64,000 nt of DNA from an uncultured Saprospiraceae bacterium (GCA_938016265.1 CALLWB010000091.1:25207-89206), one strand, 5' to 3'; counted from the first letter of the stretch, positions 43,988-54,418 are shown. Numbers and translations are program-made. Notes: a model not told the origin generated them from the sequence alone.

Positions 43988-46426
43988 ATGAAAATAATTT
44001 ACACTACCCTTGTTTTCTTTTTCTGTTTTTTTACCACAAACACCAAAGCGCAAACTCTCTGTTCTGGAGGATCCGCAGCAGGATATCCATGCAGCAATGT
44101 TGATCTGATGGCTGTGATGAGCAATAACGCATTGGGAGGAGGAAACTCCAATGATATTTGGGGATGGACAGACCCTACAAGTGGCAACGAGTACGCTATC
44201 TTAGGAAAAACAACAGGGACGGTTTTCGTCGATGTCACCAACCCCTCAAATCCCGTTTATCTTGGTAGACTGCCTACACATACTAGCAACTCCAGTTGGA
44301 GAGATATCAAAGTTTATAACAATCACGCCTATATAGTTAGTGAAGCAGGAGGCCATGGCATTCAGGTTTTTGATCTTACCCAACTAGCAAACGTAACCAA
44401 CCCACCCCAAACCTTTTCAAACAGCGGGCACTATGGAAGTCTTGGTAATGGAAATTCTCATAATATTGCAATCAACGAATCTACAGGTTATGCCTATTCA
44501 ATAGGTACAAACAGCCAGTGCAGCGGTGGGCCCGTTTTCTTTGACTTATCCGATCCAACCAATCTAAGTTTTGATGGTTGTTTTTCTAGTGATGGTTATA
44601 CCCACGATGCTGTTATTTTTACGTACCTGGGGCCAGACACCGATTATACTGGTAAAGAAATTTGTATCGCTTCCAACGAGGACACACAAACAATTATTGA
44701 TGTTACTGATAAAGCAAATCCATCCCAAATTTCAAGAACTGCTTATTCTGGAAGCCGATATTCTCACCAAGGCTGGATAACTGATGACCATATATATTTG
44801 TTATTTGATGACGAACTGGACGAATCAAACAATGGGCACAATACCAGAACACATATTTGGGATATTTCAGACCTCGATAATCCAGTAAATCTGGGATTTC
44901 ACGACGCAAGCGTGGCAGCCATTGACCACAACCAATACGTAAAAGGAAGATACACCTATCAGGCCAACTATCGAGCTGGTTTACGAATTCTTGATGTAGA
45001 CGATGTCGCAAACGGCAATCTAAATGAAGTAGCCTATTTTGATGTTTATCCTTCTGGTAATAGCGCCAATTTTAATGGAGCATGGAGCGTTTATCCCTAT
45101 TTCAAAAGTGGGACGGTGATTGTTAGTAGCATTGAGGGCGGACTGTTTGTTTTGAGACCGAATGTCGCTCATTTTGTGATGGAATCCAATGACTTAATGC
45201 AAATTGCCTGTGAAGGAGATCCTGTAATTTTTGATATCGACTTAACTGCCTATTCTGGTTTTTCAGATCTGGTTAATTTATCGGTGTCTGGTTTGCCTAA
45301 CGGAGCAACTGCCAGTTTTACTGCAGATCCTGTGAGCCCAGGAAGTAGTTCAATACTTACTATTTCAGGGACAGCAGGGAATGTTGGGACCTATAGTCTC
45401 TTATTAAGAGGCGAAAATCTAAGTGGTACTACAACACACGATTTGAGTATCGCCTATAGAGTAGAACCGGTGCCAATTGCAGCTGGATTGAATACTCCAG
45501 CCAATAACTCGGTAGCAATACCAACCACTTCCACTGTCTTTTCCTGGTCGCCTTTTCCAAGTGCAGTAACTCATACTATCCAAATTGCTACGGATCCAGC
45601 ATTCTCTAATATTGTGCAAAGTAGCGCCAACATTAGCGGTACAAGCTATGTGGTTATGGCACCTTTAGCAGAAGGCGTTCAACACTATTGGCGGGTTATT
45701 GGAGTCAATTCGTGTGGACAAACCAATTCTAGTACGTTTACCTTTGAGACGGTAGGAGTAGCGGCTGTTCTTATTCAACCCAAAGTATTTCTTGGGGGCA
45801 ATCTAAATCCTTTTATTGGCCTGATGAAAGATAATCTCCGATCTCAATTTATATTGCCGACTAACCATCCTTATGGTGGTGCTCCTTGGTTTCACACTGG
45901 GACAGAGTCGGTTCCTTCCTCTATATTTATGACGACAGGCAATGATGCGATAATTGATTGGGTGCTAGTGGATATTCGGACGGCTGGTAATCAATCTACA
46001 GTGTTTTCTACTCGAGCTTGTTTGTTGCAGGCTGATGGCGATGTGGTGGATTTGGATGGCATTTCTCCTGTAGCCTTTGAGGCGCCAGCAGACGAATATT
46101 ATGTCACCATTCAACATAGAAATCATCTTGCTGTCAATTCTCAAAATACATTTGGTTTGAGCAGTACCCCAAATTATGATGCAGATTTTACAAGCATTCC
46201 CACCCTTGGTGTCGATGCGCAGGAATTACTTTTTGGAGTGGCCGCTATGTGGTCAGGGGATACGAATTCTGATTCCTTTATTGATGCTTCCGACCGAAGT
46301 TCTGTTTGGAATGGTAGAAATGTGAATGGATACTTGACTAATGATGTCGATATGAATGGGACGGTGGATGCTGCAGACCGGAGTACTTGTTGGAATCATC
46401 GAAATCTTTCTGCTAATACCCCTTAG
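43988..46426 (+). CDS. Choice-of-anchor B family secreted protein with dockerin-like C-terminal module
   Basis: 812 residues from the ATG at 43988. The frame is open back to 43826, but only this start gives a signal peptide (MKIIYTTLVFFFCFFTTNTK, cut after AQ). The LVIvD/beta-propeller-like region of the choice-of-anchor B family is clear: WGWTDPTSGNEYAILG, TTGTVFVDVTNPSNPVYLGR, SWRDIKVYNNHAYIVSEAGG, HDAVIFTYLGPDTDYTGKEI. A later Ig-like and fibronectin-like part (about 450-590) precedes the shared C-terminal module (about 598-812) with two ADRS/WNxRN repeats. It is probably surface-anchored through that module. No enzymatic motif. Confidence 0.88.
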   Translation: MKIIYTTLVFFFCFFTTNTKAQTLCSGGSAAGYPCSNVDLMAVMSNNALGGGNSNDIWGWTDPTSGNEYAILGKTTGTVFVDVTNPSNPVYLGRLPTHTSNSSWRDIKVYNNHAYIVSEAGGHGIQVFDLTQLANVTNPPQTFSNSGHYGSLGNGNSHNIAINESTGYAYSIGTNSQCSGGPVFFDLSDPTNLSFDGCFSSDGYTHDAVIFTYLGPDTDYTGKEICIASNEDTQTIIDVTDKANPSQISRTAYSGSRYSHQGWITDDHIYLLFDDELDESNNGHNTRTHIWDISDLDNPVNLGFHDASVAAIDHNQYVKGRYTYQANYRAGLRILDVDDVANGNLNEVAYFDVYPSGNSANFNGAWSVYPYFKSGTVIVSSIEGGLFVLRPNVAHFVMESNDLMQIACEGDPVIFDIDLTAYSGFSDLVNLSVSGLPNGATASFTADPVSPGSSSILTISGTAGNVGTYSLLLRGENLSGTTTHDLSIAYRVEPVPIAAGLNTPANNSVAIPTTSTVFSWSPFPSAVTHTIQIATDPAFSNIVQSSANISGTSYVVMAPLAEGVQHYWRVIGVNSCGQTNSSTFTFETVGVAAVLIQPKVFLGGNLNPFIGLMKDNLRSQFILPTNHPYGGAPWFHTGTESVPSSIFMTTGNDAIIDWVLVDIRTAGNQSTVFSTRACLLQADGDVVDLDGISPVAFEAPADEYYVTIQHRNHLAVNSQNTFGLSSTPNYDADFTSIPTLGVDAQELLFGVAAMWSGDTNSDSFIDASDRSSVWNGRNVNGYLTNDVDMNGTVDAADRSTCWNHRNLSANTP

Positions 46427-46680
46427 GGAGTAGAAGAGGGTTGAAGGGAGTTAGTAAACCTGGGCCGCTTCCGGTAAAAGATATAGGACTTAATTTTTTA
46501 CAAAATTATTGTTGTTTGAGAATGATTTGCGTTGGTGGCGATTTTTTTAACTAAAAACGCTATCCATGAACAAATATCTGATGGTATGAAACAACTTTAA
46601 ATATGAATTTGCGTAGACATTTCAGAAAACAAACGTCAAACTCTATATTAGCCTTTTAATATATTGACAATAAGCAGGGA

Positions 46681-49017
46681 ATGGCCAAGCAATATCTGGT
46701 AACTAAAGTTGGGGATCAAAACGTAAAACTCAGTAACCTATCTAAGGTATTGTATCCGGCAAGTGGCATCATAAAAGCCGAAATCATTGAATATTATGCA
46801 AAAATTGCCCCTACGATCTTAAAATACATCGGTGGCAGACCTTTGTCACTGGTAAGGTATCCTGATGGGATCGAGCAACACCAGTTTTACACAAAAGACA
46901 AACCAAGTTGGGCCCCTGATTGGATAAAGAGTGTCGTTCTTGGCAAAAATATAAAAGAAGGAAAGGAAGGAAAAGACTACATTATTCCCTTTAAGGAAGC
47001 GGATGTCGTTTGGTTGGCCAATTTGGCTTGTCTAGATATTCATCCCATGCAAGTAAAGACGCCTAATTTTGATAAACCAGATCTATTTGTATTTGACCTT
47101 GATCCGCCGCAAAATGCAGTATTCGGAAGTATCAAAGCACTTGCGTTCGAACTCCGAGAGTTTCTGGAAGGATATGGATATCACGCCTTTGTAAAAACAA
47201 GCGGCGGCAAAGGGCTACATGTCTGCGTACCGATCCGCCCTAAATGGACACACGAAGAGGTCATCAAATCGGTAAAAGCCCTGGCAGAAGCCTTCCGAAA
47301 AGAACATCCAGACATGTGTACGTTGTCCATCAAAAAGACCAACAGAGAAACAAAAGTGCTGCTGGATATCTATCGAAATCACGAAGGACAAACTACGGTA
47401 GCTCCTTATTCTACTAGAGGCAGACCGTTAGCAACCGTCTCTATGCCAGTGACGTGGGAAAGACTAAAAACGGTGAAGCATCCAAGTGACTTTACCATAA
47501 AAAATGTACCCGACGTCCTAGCAACCGAAGGAGATGCCTGGAGTGGCTTTTACAGTTACGAAGTAGATCTGCATGATCATAGGAAGGAGCATTCACCAAA
47601 AAAAACTACTCCGAAAACAGAAGAACCGGTTACTCCAAAACTAGCAGAATATTCCGCCAAAAGAGACTTTACAAAGACGAACGAACCACCACCTACCAAG
47701 GAAGAAACCGTGGGCAATCGTTTTGTTGTGCAGATTCATCATGCTACAAATTTGCATTATGATTTGAGATTGGAGATGGAAGGAGTATTAAGGTCCTGGG
47801 CAATTCCAAAAGGACTGCCCTCTGAACCAGGAACAAAAAGACTAGCTATAGAAACCGAGCCACATCCGTTGAAATACCTAGATTTTGAAGGCGTCATCCC
47901 CAAGGAAGAGTATGGTGGAGGGAAGATGTGGGTATTTGCCCGCGGCAAGTTTGAAATGATCAAAAAGGAGAAAAAACGCCTGCATTTCAGATTGATTAGC
48001 CCAGAGATCGAGGCGGAATGGCTGCTCTACAACATGAAAAACGACGAATGGCTAATCGAACGAAAAGATACACCGAAAACCGACTGGCTTGAAAAGACAC
48101 TAGGGCCAATGCTGGCCATTCCTAGTAAAGAAATTCCCTCAAATGAAGAGTATAGTTTTGAGATAAAATGGGATGGTATTCGTGCGATGATATCGATAGA
48201 CGACAAGAAAATAATAATACGAAGTAGAAGTGGGCAGGACATTACCGCTAAATTTCCTGAAATTGCTAATCCGAAAAATTGTAGGGCATCTACCGCGATC
48301 CTTGATGGTGAATTGGTGTGTCTTGATGAAGCAGGGCGGCCTGTTTTTACGGATGTAATTAGTAGATTGCATACTTCTGGTGGGGCAAAGATAGAAGCCC
48401 TTTCCAAAAGGAAAAAAGCCTACTTTTATGCCTTTGATTGTTTGTACCTAGGCGGTAGAAGTCTCCTGAGAGATCCGCTGGAAAAACGACAGGAATGGCT
48501 ACAAACTATCCTCCGAAAAGGGGGGCACTTCAGAATGAGTGAGCCAATGGCAGACGGTGCATCCTTATTTGAAGCAGCAAAACTCCATAATCTGGAGGGA
48601 ATCATTGCCAAGAAAAAAGGTAGTTTATACTATCCAGGGAATCGGTCTGTAGATTGGTTGAAGATCAAATTTAGATCTACCGCTGAATGTGTGATTTTGG
48701 GCTATACTAAGGGGCAGGGAGAACGGGCACCTTATTTCGGCGCTTTACATTTAGGTGAATTCGTAGAAAATGCGTTAATTTACAAAGGAAAGGTAGGTAC
48801 AGGGTTTGATATTCCAAAAATGGAAAAGATACTAGAAGAATTGAAATCCTTGAATAGATCCCCAAAATTATTCAAGCAAACTACCTCCGACGATAAAACC
48901 TCTGTTTGGTTTGAACCATTGATGTACTGCGAGATAGAGTATGCATCATTAACCAATAAAAAGACATATAGAGAGCCAGTTTTTATGCGACTTCGCCCGG
49001 ATCTGTTTAAAAAATGA
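46681..49017 (+). CDS. ligD: LigD, multifunctional NHEJ DNA ligase (POL-PE-LIG)
   Basis: 778 residues with all three NHEJ activities. Residues about 1-290 are the primase-type polymerase (SKVLYPASGI, DLDPP metal aspartates 139 and 141, TSGGKGLHVCVPI). Residues about 330-460 are the 3'-phosphoesterase (RFVVQIHHATNLHYDLRLEM, PKEEYGGGKMWVF). Residues about 485-778 are the ATP-dependent ligase, with nucleophile Lys496 in FEIKWDGIRA, LDGELVCLD and EGIIAKKKGSLYY. The order POL-PE-LIG is the mycobacterial one, not the Pseudomonas PE-LIG-POL. Ku follows 96 bp later, the classical pair for double-strand-break joining. Confidence 0.97.
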   Translation: MAKQYLVTKVGDQNVKLSNLSKVLYPASGIIKAEIIEYYAKIAPTILKYIGGRPLSLVRYPDGIEQHQFYTKDKPSWAPDWIKSVVLGKNIKEGKEGKDYIIPFKEADVVWLANLACLDIHPMQVKTPNFDKPDLFVFDLDPPQNAVFGSIKALAFELREFLEGYGYHAFVKTSGGKGLHVCVPIRPKWTHEEVIKSVKALAEAFRKEHPDMCTLSIKKTNRETKVLLDIYRNHEGQTTVAPYSTRGRPLATVSMPVTWERLKTVKHPSDFTIKNVPDVLATEGDAWSGFYSYEVDLHDHRKEHSPKKTTPKTEEPVTPKLAEYSAKRDFTKTNEPPPTKEETVGNRFVVQIHHATNLHYDLRLEMEGVLRSWAIPKGLPSEPGTKRLAIETEPHPLKYLDFEGVIPKEEYGGGKMWVFARGKFEMIKKEKKRLHFRLISPEIEAEWLLYNMKNDEWLIERKDTPKTDWLEKTLGPMLAIPSKEIPSNEEYSFEIKWDGIRAMISIDDKKIIIRSRSGQDITAKFPEIANPKNCRASTAILDGELVCLDEAGRPVFTDVISRLHTSGGAKIEALSKRKKAYFYAFDCLYLGGRSLLRDPLEKRQEWLQTILRKGGHFRMSEPMADGASLFEAAKLHNLEGIIAKKKGSLYYPGNRSVDWLKIKFRSTAECVILGYTKGQGERAPYFGALHLGEFVENALIYKGKVGTGFDIPKMEKILEELKSLNRSPKLFKQTTSDDKTSVWFEPLMYCEIEYASLTNKKTYREPVFMRLRPDLFKK

Positions 49018-49113
49018 AACTAATCAGGTGGGAAGGAGTATACTGTTTTTTATAGATTTTTGAAACTAAAAACATTGTGCAGTTTTGCCTTTTGAACAAC
49101 TAAATAAAAAAAA

Positions 49114-49902
49114 ATGAGAGCCATTTGGAAAGGACATATTCAGTTTTCACTTGTGACCATCCCGGTGCAGGTTTATACAGCGGTAGAAAAAAAGAACGCT
49201 ATTAGCTTCAAGCAATTGCACAATGAAGATCATGGTGCCGTTGGATATGATAAGGTTTGTAGAAGCTGCAATAAAAAGGTGGCCCACGCTGATATTGTAA
49301 AAGGATATGAGTACGAACCAGACCAGTTTGTCATTGTCGAAAAGGAAGACCTCGAAAAAATAAAACTCAAAAGTAGTAGAGTCATTGAAGTAGAAGCATT
49401 TGTAAATATCAATGAAGTGCACCCAACCCGATTTGAAGCCATTTATTACCTTGGCCCAAATGGAGACGTCGCTCAAAAGACCTATAGCTTGTTTTGCAAT
49501 ACCTTGAAAAACTCTGGGAAGGCTGGTGTCGGACGAATTATCCTCAGAGATCGGGAGGATGTTGTGCTATTGACCGCACACAAAGATGCACTAATCATGT
49601 ACAAATTGAGGTACCCCTACGAACTAAGGGACATCGAAGAAGTACCAGAATTGGAGAACGTTGATCCTGATGTTACTCAATTGAAACTAGCAGAAACCTT
49701 GGTAGATTCTATGACCGCTAATTTTACGGAAATAAATTTCGAGGATCGGTTTAGAGATTCTTTGTTAGAATTGGTCGAAAAGAAAGTAGCCGGAAAAGAG
49801 ATTGTCGCTATAAGCGACGAAGAAGAAAAGCCAGTAGTAGATATCATGTCGGCATTAAAAGCAAGCATCGAACAAGCCAAAAATCTGAAAAAAGGAGCAT
49901 GA
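49114..49902 (+). CDS. ku: Ku, DNA-end-binding protein for NHEJ
   Basis: 262 residues, the usual length of bacterial Ku. The N-terminus MRAIWKGHIQFSLVTIPVQV is the family signature, followed by FKQLHNEDHGAVGYDKVCRS, GYEYEPDQFVIVEKEDLEKI, YYLGPNGDVAQKTYSL and VGRIILRDREDVVLL. It forms a homodimeric ring on broken ends and recruits LigD. A short lysine-containing C-terminal tail is present. The pairing with ligD upstream is diagnostic. Confidence 0.96.
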   Translation: MRAIWKGHIQFSLVTIPVQVYTAVEKKNAISFKQLHNEDHGAVGYDKVCRSCNKKVAHADIVKGYEYEPDQFVIVEKEDLEKIKLKSSRVIEVEAFVNINEVHPTRFEAIYYLGPNGDVAQKTYSLFCNTLKNSGKAGVGRIILRDREDVVLLTAHKDALIMYKLRYPYELRDIEEVPELENVDPDVTQLKLAETLVDSMTANFTEINFEDRFRDSLLELVEKKVAGKEIVAISDEEEKPVVDIMSALKASIEQAKNLKKGA

Positions 49903-49991
49903 TGGTAGTTGTCAAGTAAAAAACTGAATGAAGCAAGAATCTTGATAACTGAATAGCCCTAATAACTTAATACACCTTATAACTAAACAAA

Positions 49992-50678
49992 ATGTTTAAG
50001 ATTTTATCCTGGAATATCTTACAGGGGGGCGGAAAAAGGTGCTTGAGCATTATTAAAATGGTGAAAGAGGTGAACCCTGATGTTTTGGTGTTTAATGAGT
50101 TTCATAACAATCAAAATGGACTGGTGTTGAGAACGAAGTTACTGGCGGCTGGATATCTATATCAAGTGGCAACTGGGGCACCATCTTCTGAAAACTCGGT
50201 GTTGATTGCTTCGAAATTTCCGTGTGATGGCAAGTTGTTTCCAGATGCGCCTGATTTTCCACATGGTATTGCAATGGCAGGCTTCCCGGCGTTTAACTTG
50301 TATGGCTTGTATTTGCCACACAAGAAAAAGCATACCCTATTTGATTTGATCCTAGACGAAATCGAAAAGGGTACGCCATCCATATTTGTAGGAGATTACA
50401 ACTCGGGTAAAAACTACATAGATCAAAAAGGAAACTCCTTTTGGTACTCAGATAAACTGGAAAAAATGGAAGGAGCTGGTTATATCGATGCGTTCAGGCA
50501 TTTACACGGGGACGTCCGCGAATATTCCTGGTACAGCCATCAGGGGAATGGTTTTCGATACGATCATACCTATATACATGAATCAATTGCTCCTTTGGTG
50601 AAGTCTTGCGAATATTTGCATGAATATAGAGAAAATAAGCTTTCTGACCATTCTCCGATGATTTTGGAGCTGGGATAA
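49992..50678 (+). CDS. Endonuclease/exonuclease/phosphatase-fold protein next to NHEJ genes
   Basis: 228 residues. The DNase-I-like fold is recognisable by ILSWNILQGGG, DVLVFNEFHNNQ (metal Glu), SIFVGDYNSGKNYI (Asp/Asn), RYDHTYIHES and the final SDHSPMILEL (Asp-His). No signal peptide is present, so it is intracellular. Members cleave DNA, RNA or phospholipids; the substrate cannot be told. Its place 89 bp after ku raises the possibility of a repair-end-processing nuclease, but that is only proximity. Confidence 0.85.
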   Translation: MFKILSWNILQGGGKRCLSIIKMVKEVNPDVLVFNEFHNNQNGLVLRTKLLAAGYLYQVATGAPSSENSVLIASKFPCDGKLFPDAPDFPHGIAMAGFPAFNLYGLYLPHKKKHTLFDLILDEIEKGTPSIFVGDYNSGKNYIDQKGNSFWYSDKLEKMEGAGYIDAFRHLHGDVREYSWYSHQGNGFRYDHTYIHESIAPLVKSCEYLHEYRENKLSDHSPMILELG

Positions 50679-51155
50679 AACATAGAAGTTTTATTTATTT
50701 GATGATTCTTTTAATATTTAAAGGAAAAAATGTATTTTTGTATGATATTTATAGGAAATATTTGAAACTTAAGGAAATATTTCACCTAAATATATTTCCA
50801 TTTACGAACCACCCCATATAAACTCACCCCAAAGCTTAAAACATATTTAGCAGAATTAAAACGTAAAAGGAAAAAAAAGTAAGTTTTTTTTATTCTACGA
50901 AATTGCCAGATAAAATGCAATGCATCGAATTAATTAATGGAGATTACGAAATTTTATACTGTTAAATATTGAATTGTTGTTCAAACTCAAGGAAAAATTT
51001 TCCGGGTTTGGAGAATCAATTGTCATACTAAGGAAAACGACTACTACATTTTTATTTTTTATTAATACTAATAAGTGACCATTTAACAAGCGCTCGTCAA
51101 ATTATTAGTTATCACATTTTTTCTTTCACATTAGTTAAACGCTAAATATTCAATT
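50679..51155. other. AT-rich intergenic region before the OmpA gene
   Basis: 477 bp without a gene. It holds two close direct copies of AGGAAATATTT (50753 and 50772) and an inverted AAATATATTTCC (50788-50799), plus TATTTTTG at 50733-50740, a TAnnTTTG match more than 400 bp from the next start. A regulatory or structural role is possible but unproven. Confidence 0.4.
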
Positions 51156-52574
51156 ATGTCTTTAAATTTATTAGATCTTCTTAAAGGTCAAATCGGAAGC
51201 CAGGTTATCAAGCAAGCAAGTGGTTTCTTAGGAGAGAGTGAGTCAAAAACTCAATCCGCAATGGACAGCATCCTTCCATCTTTATTAGGTGGACTTATGT
51301 CAAACGCATCTTCTAAGAGTGGTGCAGGAGCAATTTTCGATATGCTCGGAAGTGGTGGCCATGACGGAAGTGTTTTCTCCAATCTTTCTGGTTTAATGGG
51401 TGGTGGTGATGCTACTACCAACATGGTTAAATCTGGTGGGGGTATCTTAAGCTCTCTTTTTGGTGACAAAGTAGGAGGTCTTGTAAGCCTTATCTCTAAA
51501 GTTAGTGGTATCGGCAATAGCTCTTCCTCTTCTTTACTAAGTATGGCAGCTCCTTTAGTATTAGGAATGCTAGGAAAGCAGAAAAAATCAATGGGTCTTG
51601 ATGCTGGCGGTCTTGCTAGCTTATTGATGGGCCAAAAAAATCACATCAAAGATTTCCTTCCTGCAGGTTTCGGTGATGCTTTAGGAATTGGTAGTCTTGA
51701 CAATGTGGTTGGATCAGCTGAGAAAGAATGGGGTGGAGCACTAACAAGTGTTACTGACTTAGGCAAAAAAGTAGTTGGTACAACTTCTGAAACAGTATCA
51801 AAAGCTGCAGGTGCAACTGTTAATACTGGTAAGAAAGTAGTTTCAGGTGCTGCTGATGTGGCAACAGACGCTGCAAATACAGGCGGTTCTATCTTAAGAT
51901 GGTTACTTCCTTTATTATTGCTTTTAGCTGTTGGAGCATGGTTGCTTTCTAAAGCTGGTTGCGATAATAGCGCAATTGATAAAGTAAATAGCACAACTTC
52001 TGGTGTTATCGATAAAACAGCAGGTGCTGCTGGTTCTGTAGCTGGCGCTGCTGGTGATGTTGTAGGTGGTGTAGCTGGAGCTGCTGGTGATGTAGCAAAA
52101 GGTGCTGCTGATCTTGCAAAAGAAGGAATCGGCAAAGTAACACTTGCAGGTGGTGAAGCAATTGACTTCGTGAAAGGTTCTTTCGGCGAAAAATTTGCGA
52201 GCTATGTGGTAGGAAGTGACAAGTCTGTTGGTAAAGTATTTACCTTTGATAATGTGACTTTCCAAACTGGATCTGCTACGCTTGCTGCTACTTCAAATGG
52301 CGAGTTAGACAACTTGACAAAAGTTTTAAAAGCTTACCCTAACGTTCATATCAGACTAGAAGGTCACACGGACAACACTGGGAACGCTGCTAATAACTTG
52401 AAACTTTCTCAGTCTCGTGCAGATGCAGTAAAACAGTACTTAATGAACAAAGGAATCGCAGGAGCTAGATTAACTTCTAAAGGTTTCGGTTCAACTAAGC
52501 CTGTTGCTAAAAATGACACAGATGCTGGAAGACAACAAAACAGAAGAACAGATGCTGTGATTACTAAAAAGTAA
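51156..52574 (+). CDS. DUF937-OmpA-family membrane protein
   Basis: 472 residues. Residues 1 to about 165 match DUF937 (MSLNLLDLLKGQIGSQVIKQ, GGLMSNASSK, PLVLGMLGKQ). A Gly/Ala-rich linker leads to one membrane helix (about 248-263, LRWLLPLLLLLAVGAWLL, next to a cysteine). After a further A/G-rich repeat region comes a C-terminal OmpA domain (about 360-472): FDNVTFQTGSATLAATSNGE, IRLEGHTDNTGNAANNLKLS, RLTSKGFGSTKPVAKND and NRRTDAVI. OmpA domains bind diaminopimelate peptidoglycan, so this would tether a cytoplasmic or membrane DUF937 part to the wall. It ends in a double-hairpin terminator. Confidence 0.88.
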   Translation: MSLNLLDLLKGQIGSQVIKQASGFLGESESKTQSAMDSILPSLLGGLMSNASSKSGAGAIFDMLGSGGHDGSVFSNLSGLMGGGDATTNMVKSGGGILSSLFGDKVGGLVSLISKVSGIGNSSSSSLLSMAAPLVLGMLGKQKKSMGLDAGGLASLLMGQKNHIKDFLPAGFGDALGIGSLDNVVGSAEKEWGGALTSVTDLGKKVVGTTSETVSKAAGATVNTGKKVVSGAADVATDAANTGGSILRWLLPLLLLLAVGAWLLSKAGCDNSAIDKVNSTTSGVIDKTAGAAGSVAGAAGDVVGGVAGAAGDVAKGAADLAKEGIGKVTLAGGEAIDFVKGSFGEKFASYVVGSDKSVGKVFTFDNVTFQTGSATLAATSNGELDNLTKVLKAYPNVHIRLEGHTDNTGNAANNLKLSQSRADAVKQYLMNKGIAGARLTSKGFGSTKPVAKNDTDAGRQQNRRTDAVITKK

Positions 52575-52591
52575 TTCCGCATTCTAGATAA

Positions 52592-52650
52592 TTTCGCTTA
52601 TGCGAATCAAACAGCCCTTAGAGTATTCTCTAGGGGCTGTTTTTGTTTTA
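52592..52650 (+). terminator. Double-hairpin terminator, copy 1
   Basis: TTCGC-ttat-GCGAA (52593-52606) is followed by ATCAA and a 13-bp stem ACAGCCCTTAGAG (52611-52623) with CTCTAGGGGCTGT (52628-52640), then TTTTGTTTTATT. It shares its 5' part with the copy at 58938-58997. Confidence 0.8.
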
Positions 52651-52959
52651 TTAAATAGTGGTTAGAGGACTTCCTCAAAAAGTGATTTACTGAAGTAACT
52701 TAACAAATTACTTCGTCGTTGATTTAGTTTTGTAATATATTTTTTATTAACGCTCACCAACATTGTCCAGTTCAATTTTTAGTAGATGGGAATCAAATAA
52801 AATAGTCCAATCAACCATTTTTTCCAGGCAAAATATTATTACTAAAAGTTTTTATATTTAAAGTAATAAACTAATTTTAAAGCATTTCCCAAAAAGGTTG
52901 CTTCAAAGAACCTAAATCAACAACTTTTTTTGAAAACTTTACAATCAAATTAAATTGAT
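52651..52959. other. Intergenic region before the FGE-like gene
   Basis: 309 bp, AT-rich, no gene. One TAGTTTTG (52725-52732) matches TAnnTTTG but lies 230 bp from the next start and lacks a partner TTG at normal spacing. No other structure noticed. Confidence 0.4.
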
Positions 52960-54396
52960 ATGAAACCTATTAACTTCCTAATCACCCTATTTGTGGTATT
53001 GAGTTGTTTGAGTAATTTGTTAGCCAACAACCTACAAATTACCAATGTAAATCTACCCAATGATTCCACACTAAATTTCAACATTAGTTGGGAAAATAGT
53101 TGGAGAGTCGGGGTGGCTCCTAATAACCATGACGCTGCATGGATCTTTATTAAACGAAGGGACTGTGCATCTGGTCAATGGTCTCATGTAGATTTAAGTA
53201 GCACGCCTGCCGATCATTCTGCCGCTGCTCCTTTAGAAGTTTACATCGATGGCAAGGATGCCAGTCCAGAGGCCAAAGGTCTTTTTCTTAGAAGAGCTGC
53301 TGTAGGCGTTGGCAATATAACCAATGCCGCAATTTCTATTCGGCTCAAAGGCCTTGAAATTGGAGAATTTGATTTTAGAGTATTTGGAATTGAAATGGTA
53401 CAAATTCCAGAGGAGAGTTTTTATTTAGGAGATGGTACTGGCGGGTCGACCGTTTATAGAGATGGGAACACATTTAATCCGTTTCTAGTTTCTTCAGAAG
53501 ATTCAATAAATGTAGGTTCTAGTGTCGGGAGTTTAAGTACAGCATCTACTAGTTATCTTCCTCTCCCGCTCCCTGCAGCCTTTCCGAAGGGCTATGCCCA
53601 AATATACTGTATGAAGTATGAAATCACGCACCGCCAATATGTAGATTTTATGAATTTATTGGCCTCGGATCAAATTATACCACGTAATATATCTGTTACT
53701 GTTTCTCGACACAATATTACTGGTGCTTGGCCTAATAAAGCAACCCTTGTACCTCATAGAGCAATGGGGTACCTCGGTTGGGCGGATCTATTGGCATACC
53801 TTGATTGGAGCGCTCTAAGGCCAATGACAGACTTGGAGTTTGAAAAAATATGTAGGGGCCCTGTAACTCCTATTGCTAATGAGTATGCTTGGGGAACTAA
53901 TTTAGTATCTAATGCGACTGTAGTAGTTAATGATGGAACGCCAACCGAAGGTTCAAGTTCTCCGATCACTCCTGGGGCGGGTTTAGCTAAATTAGGTACT
54001 GCTGGTATTGCTGGTCCTTTACGTGTCGGATTTGCAGCAAAAACCGCAACCTCTAGATTAGAAGCTGGAGCTACTTTCTATGGGGTAATGGAAATGACTG
54101 GAAATATTCATGAGTCTGTTATTGGAACAAGAGCTCCCCTTGGAGTCGCATTTACTGGAGATCTAGGAGATGGTGAAGTTACTAAATCTCCAGTCCCTGG
54201 ATTTGCTGATGTTTCTAGTTGGCCAAGTAAAAATGCTCCATTAAGCACTAGCTCCTCTAGTGCACCAGGTAAGTGCATAAAAGGAGGAGCATGGACTTCC
54301 ACCCTTGCAGGTGAAGGTAAAATATCTGACAGAATATATGCTAATTATCCATATGGACAACGTTATAATTCTCAAGGAGGAAGAGGGGTCAGATAA
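52960..54396 (+). CDS. Secreted FGE/SUMF1-family protein
   Basis: 478 residues with a signal peptide (MKPINFLITLFVVLSCLSNL, cut near LLANN). An N-terminal beta-domain (about 25-145: NVNLPNDSTLNFNISWENSW) precedes an FGE-sulfatase/SUMF1-like fold: MVQIPEESFYLGDGTGGS, YCMKYEITHRQYVDFMNLL, LRPMTDLEFEKICRG, MEMTGNIHESVIG and the terminal RGVR element. In catalytic FGE, cysteines near the C-terminus bind copper; here that segment reads KCIKGGAWTST with a single cysteine, so oxidase activity is doubtful. It may be a structural or binding relative on the surface. The next gene starts 22 bp after its stop, so the pair is probably one transcript. Confidence 0.82.
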   Translation: MKPINFLITLFVVLSCLSNLLANNLQITNVNLPNDSTLNFNISWENSWRVGVAPNNHDAAWIFIKRRDCASGQWSHVDLSSTPADHSAAAPLEVYIDGKDASPEAKGLFLRRAAVGVGNITNAAISIRLKGLEIGEFDFRVFGIEMVQIPEESFYLGDGTGGSTVYRDGNTFNPFLVSSEDSINVGSSVGSLSTASTSYLPLPLPAAFPKGYAQIYCMKYEITHRQYVDFMNLLASDQIIPRNISVTVSRHNITGAWPNKATLVPHRAMGYLGWADLLAYLDWSALRPMTDLEFEKICRGPVTPIANEYAWGTNLVSNATVVVNDGTPTEGSSSPITPGAGLAKLGTAGIAGPLRVGFAAKTATSRLEAGATFYGVMEMTGNIHESVIGTRAPLGVAFTGDLGDGEVTKSPVPGFADVSSWPSKNAPLSTSSSSAPGKCIKGGAWTSTLAGEGKISDRIYANYPYGQRYNSQGGRGVR

Positions 54397-54418
54397 TTCA
54401 TCCACAAAACGAACAATT

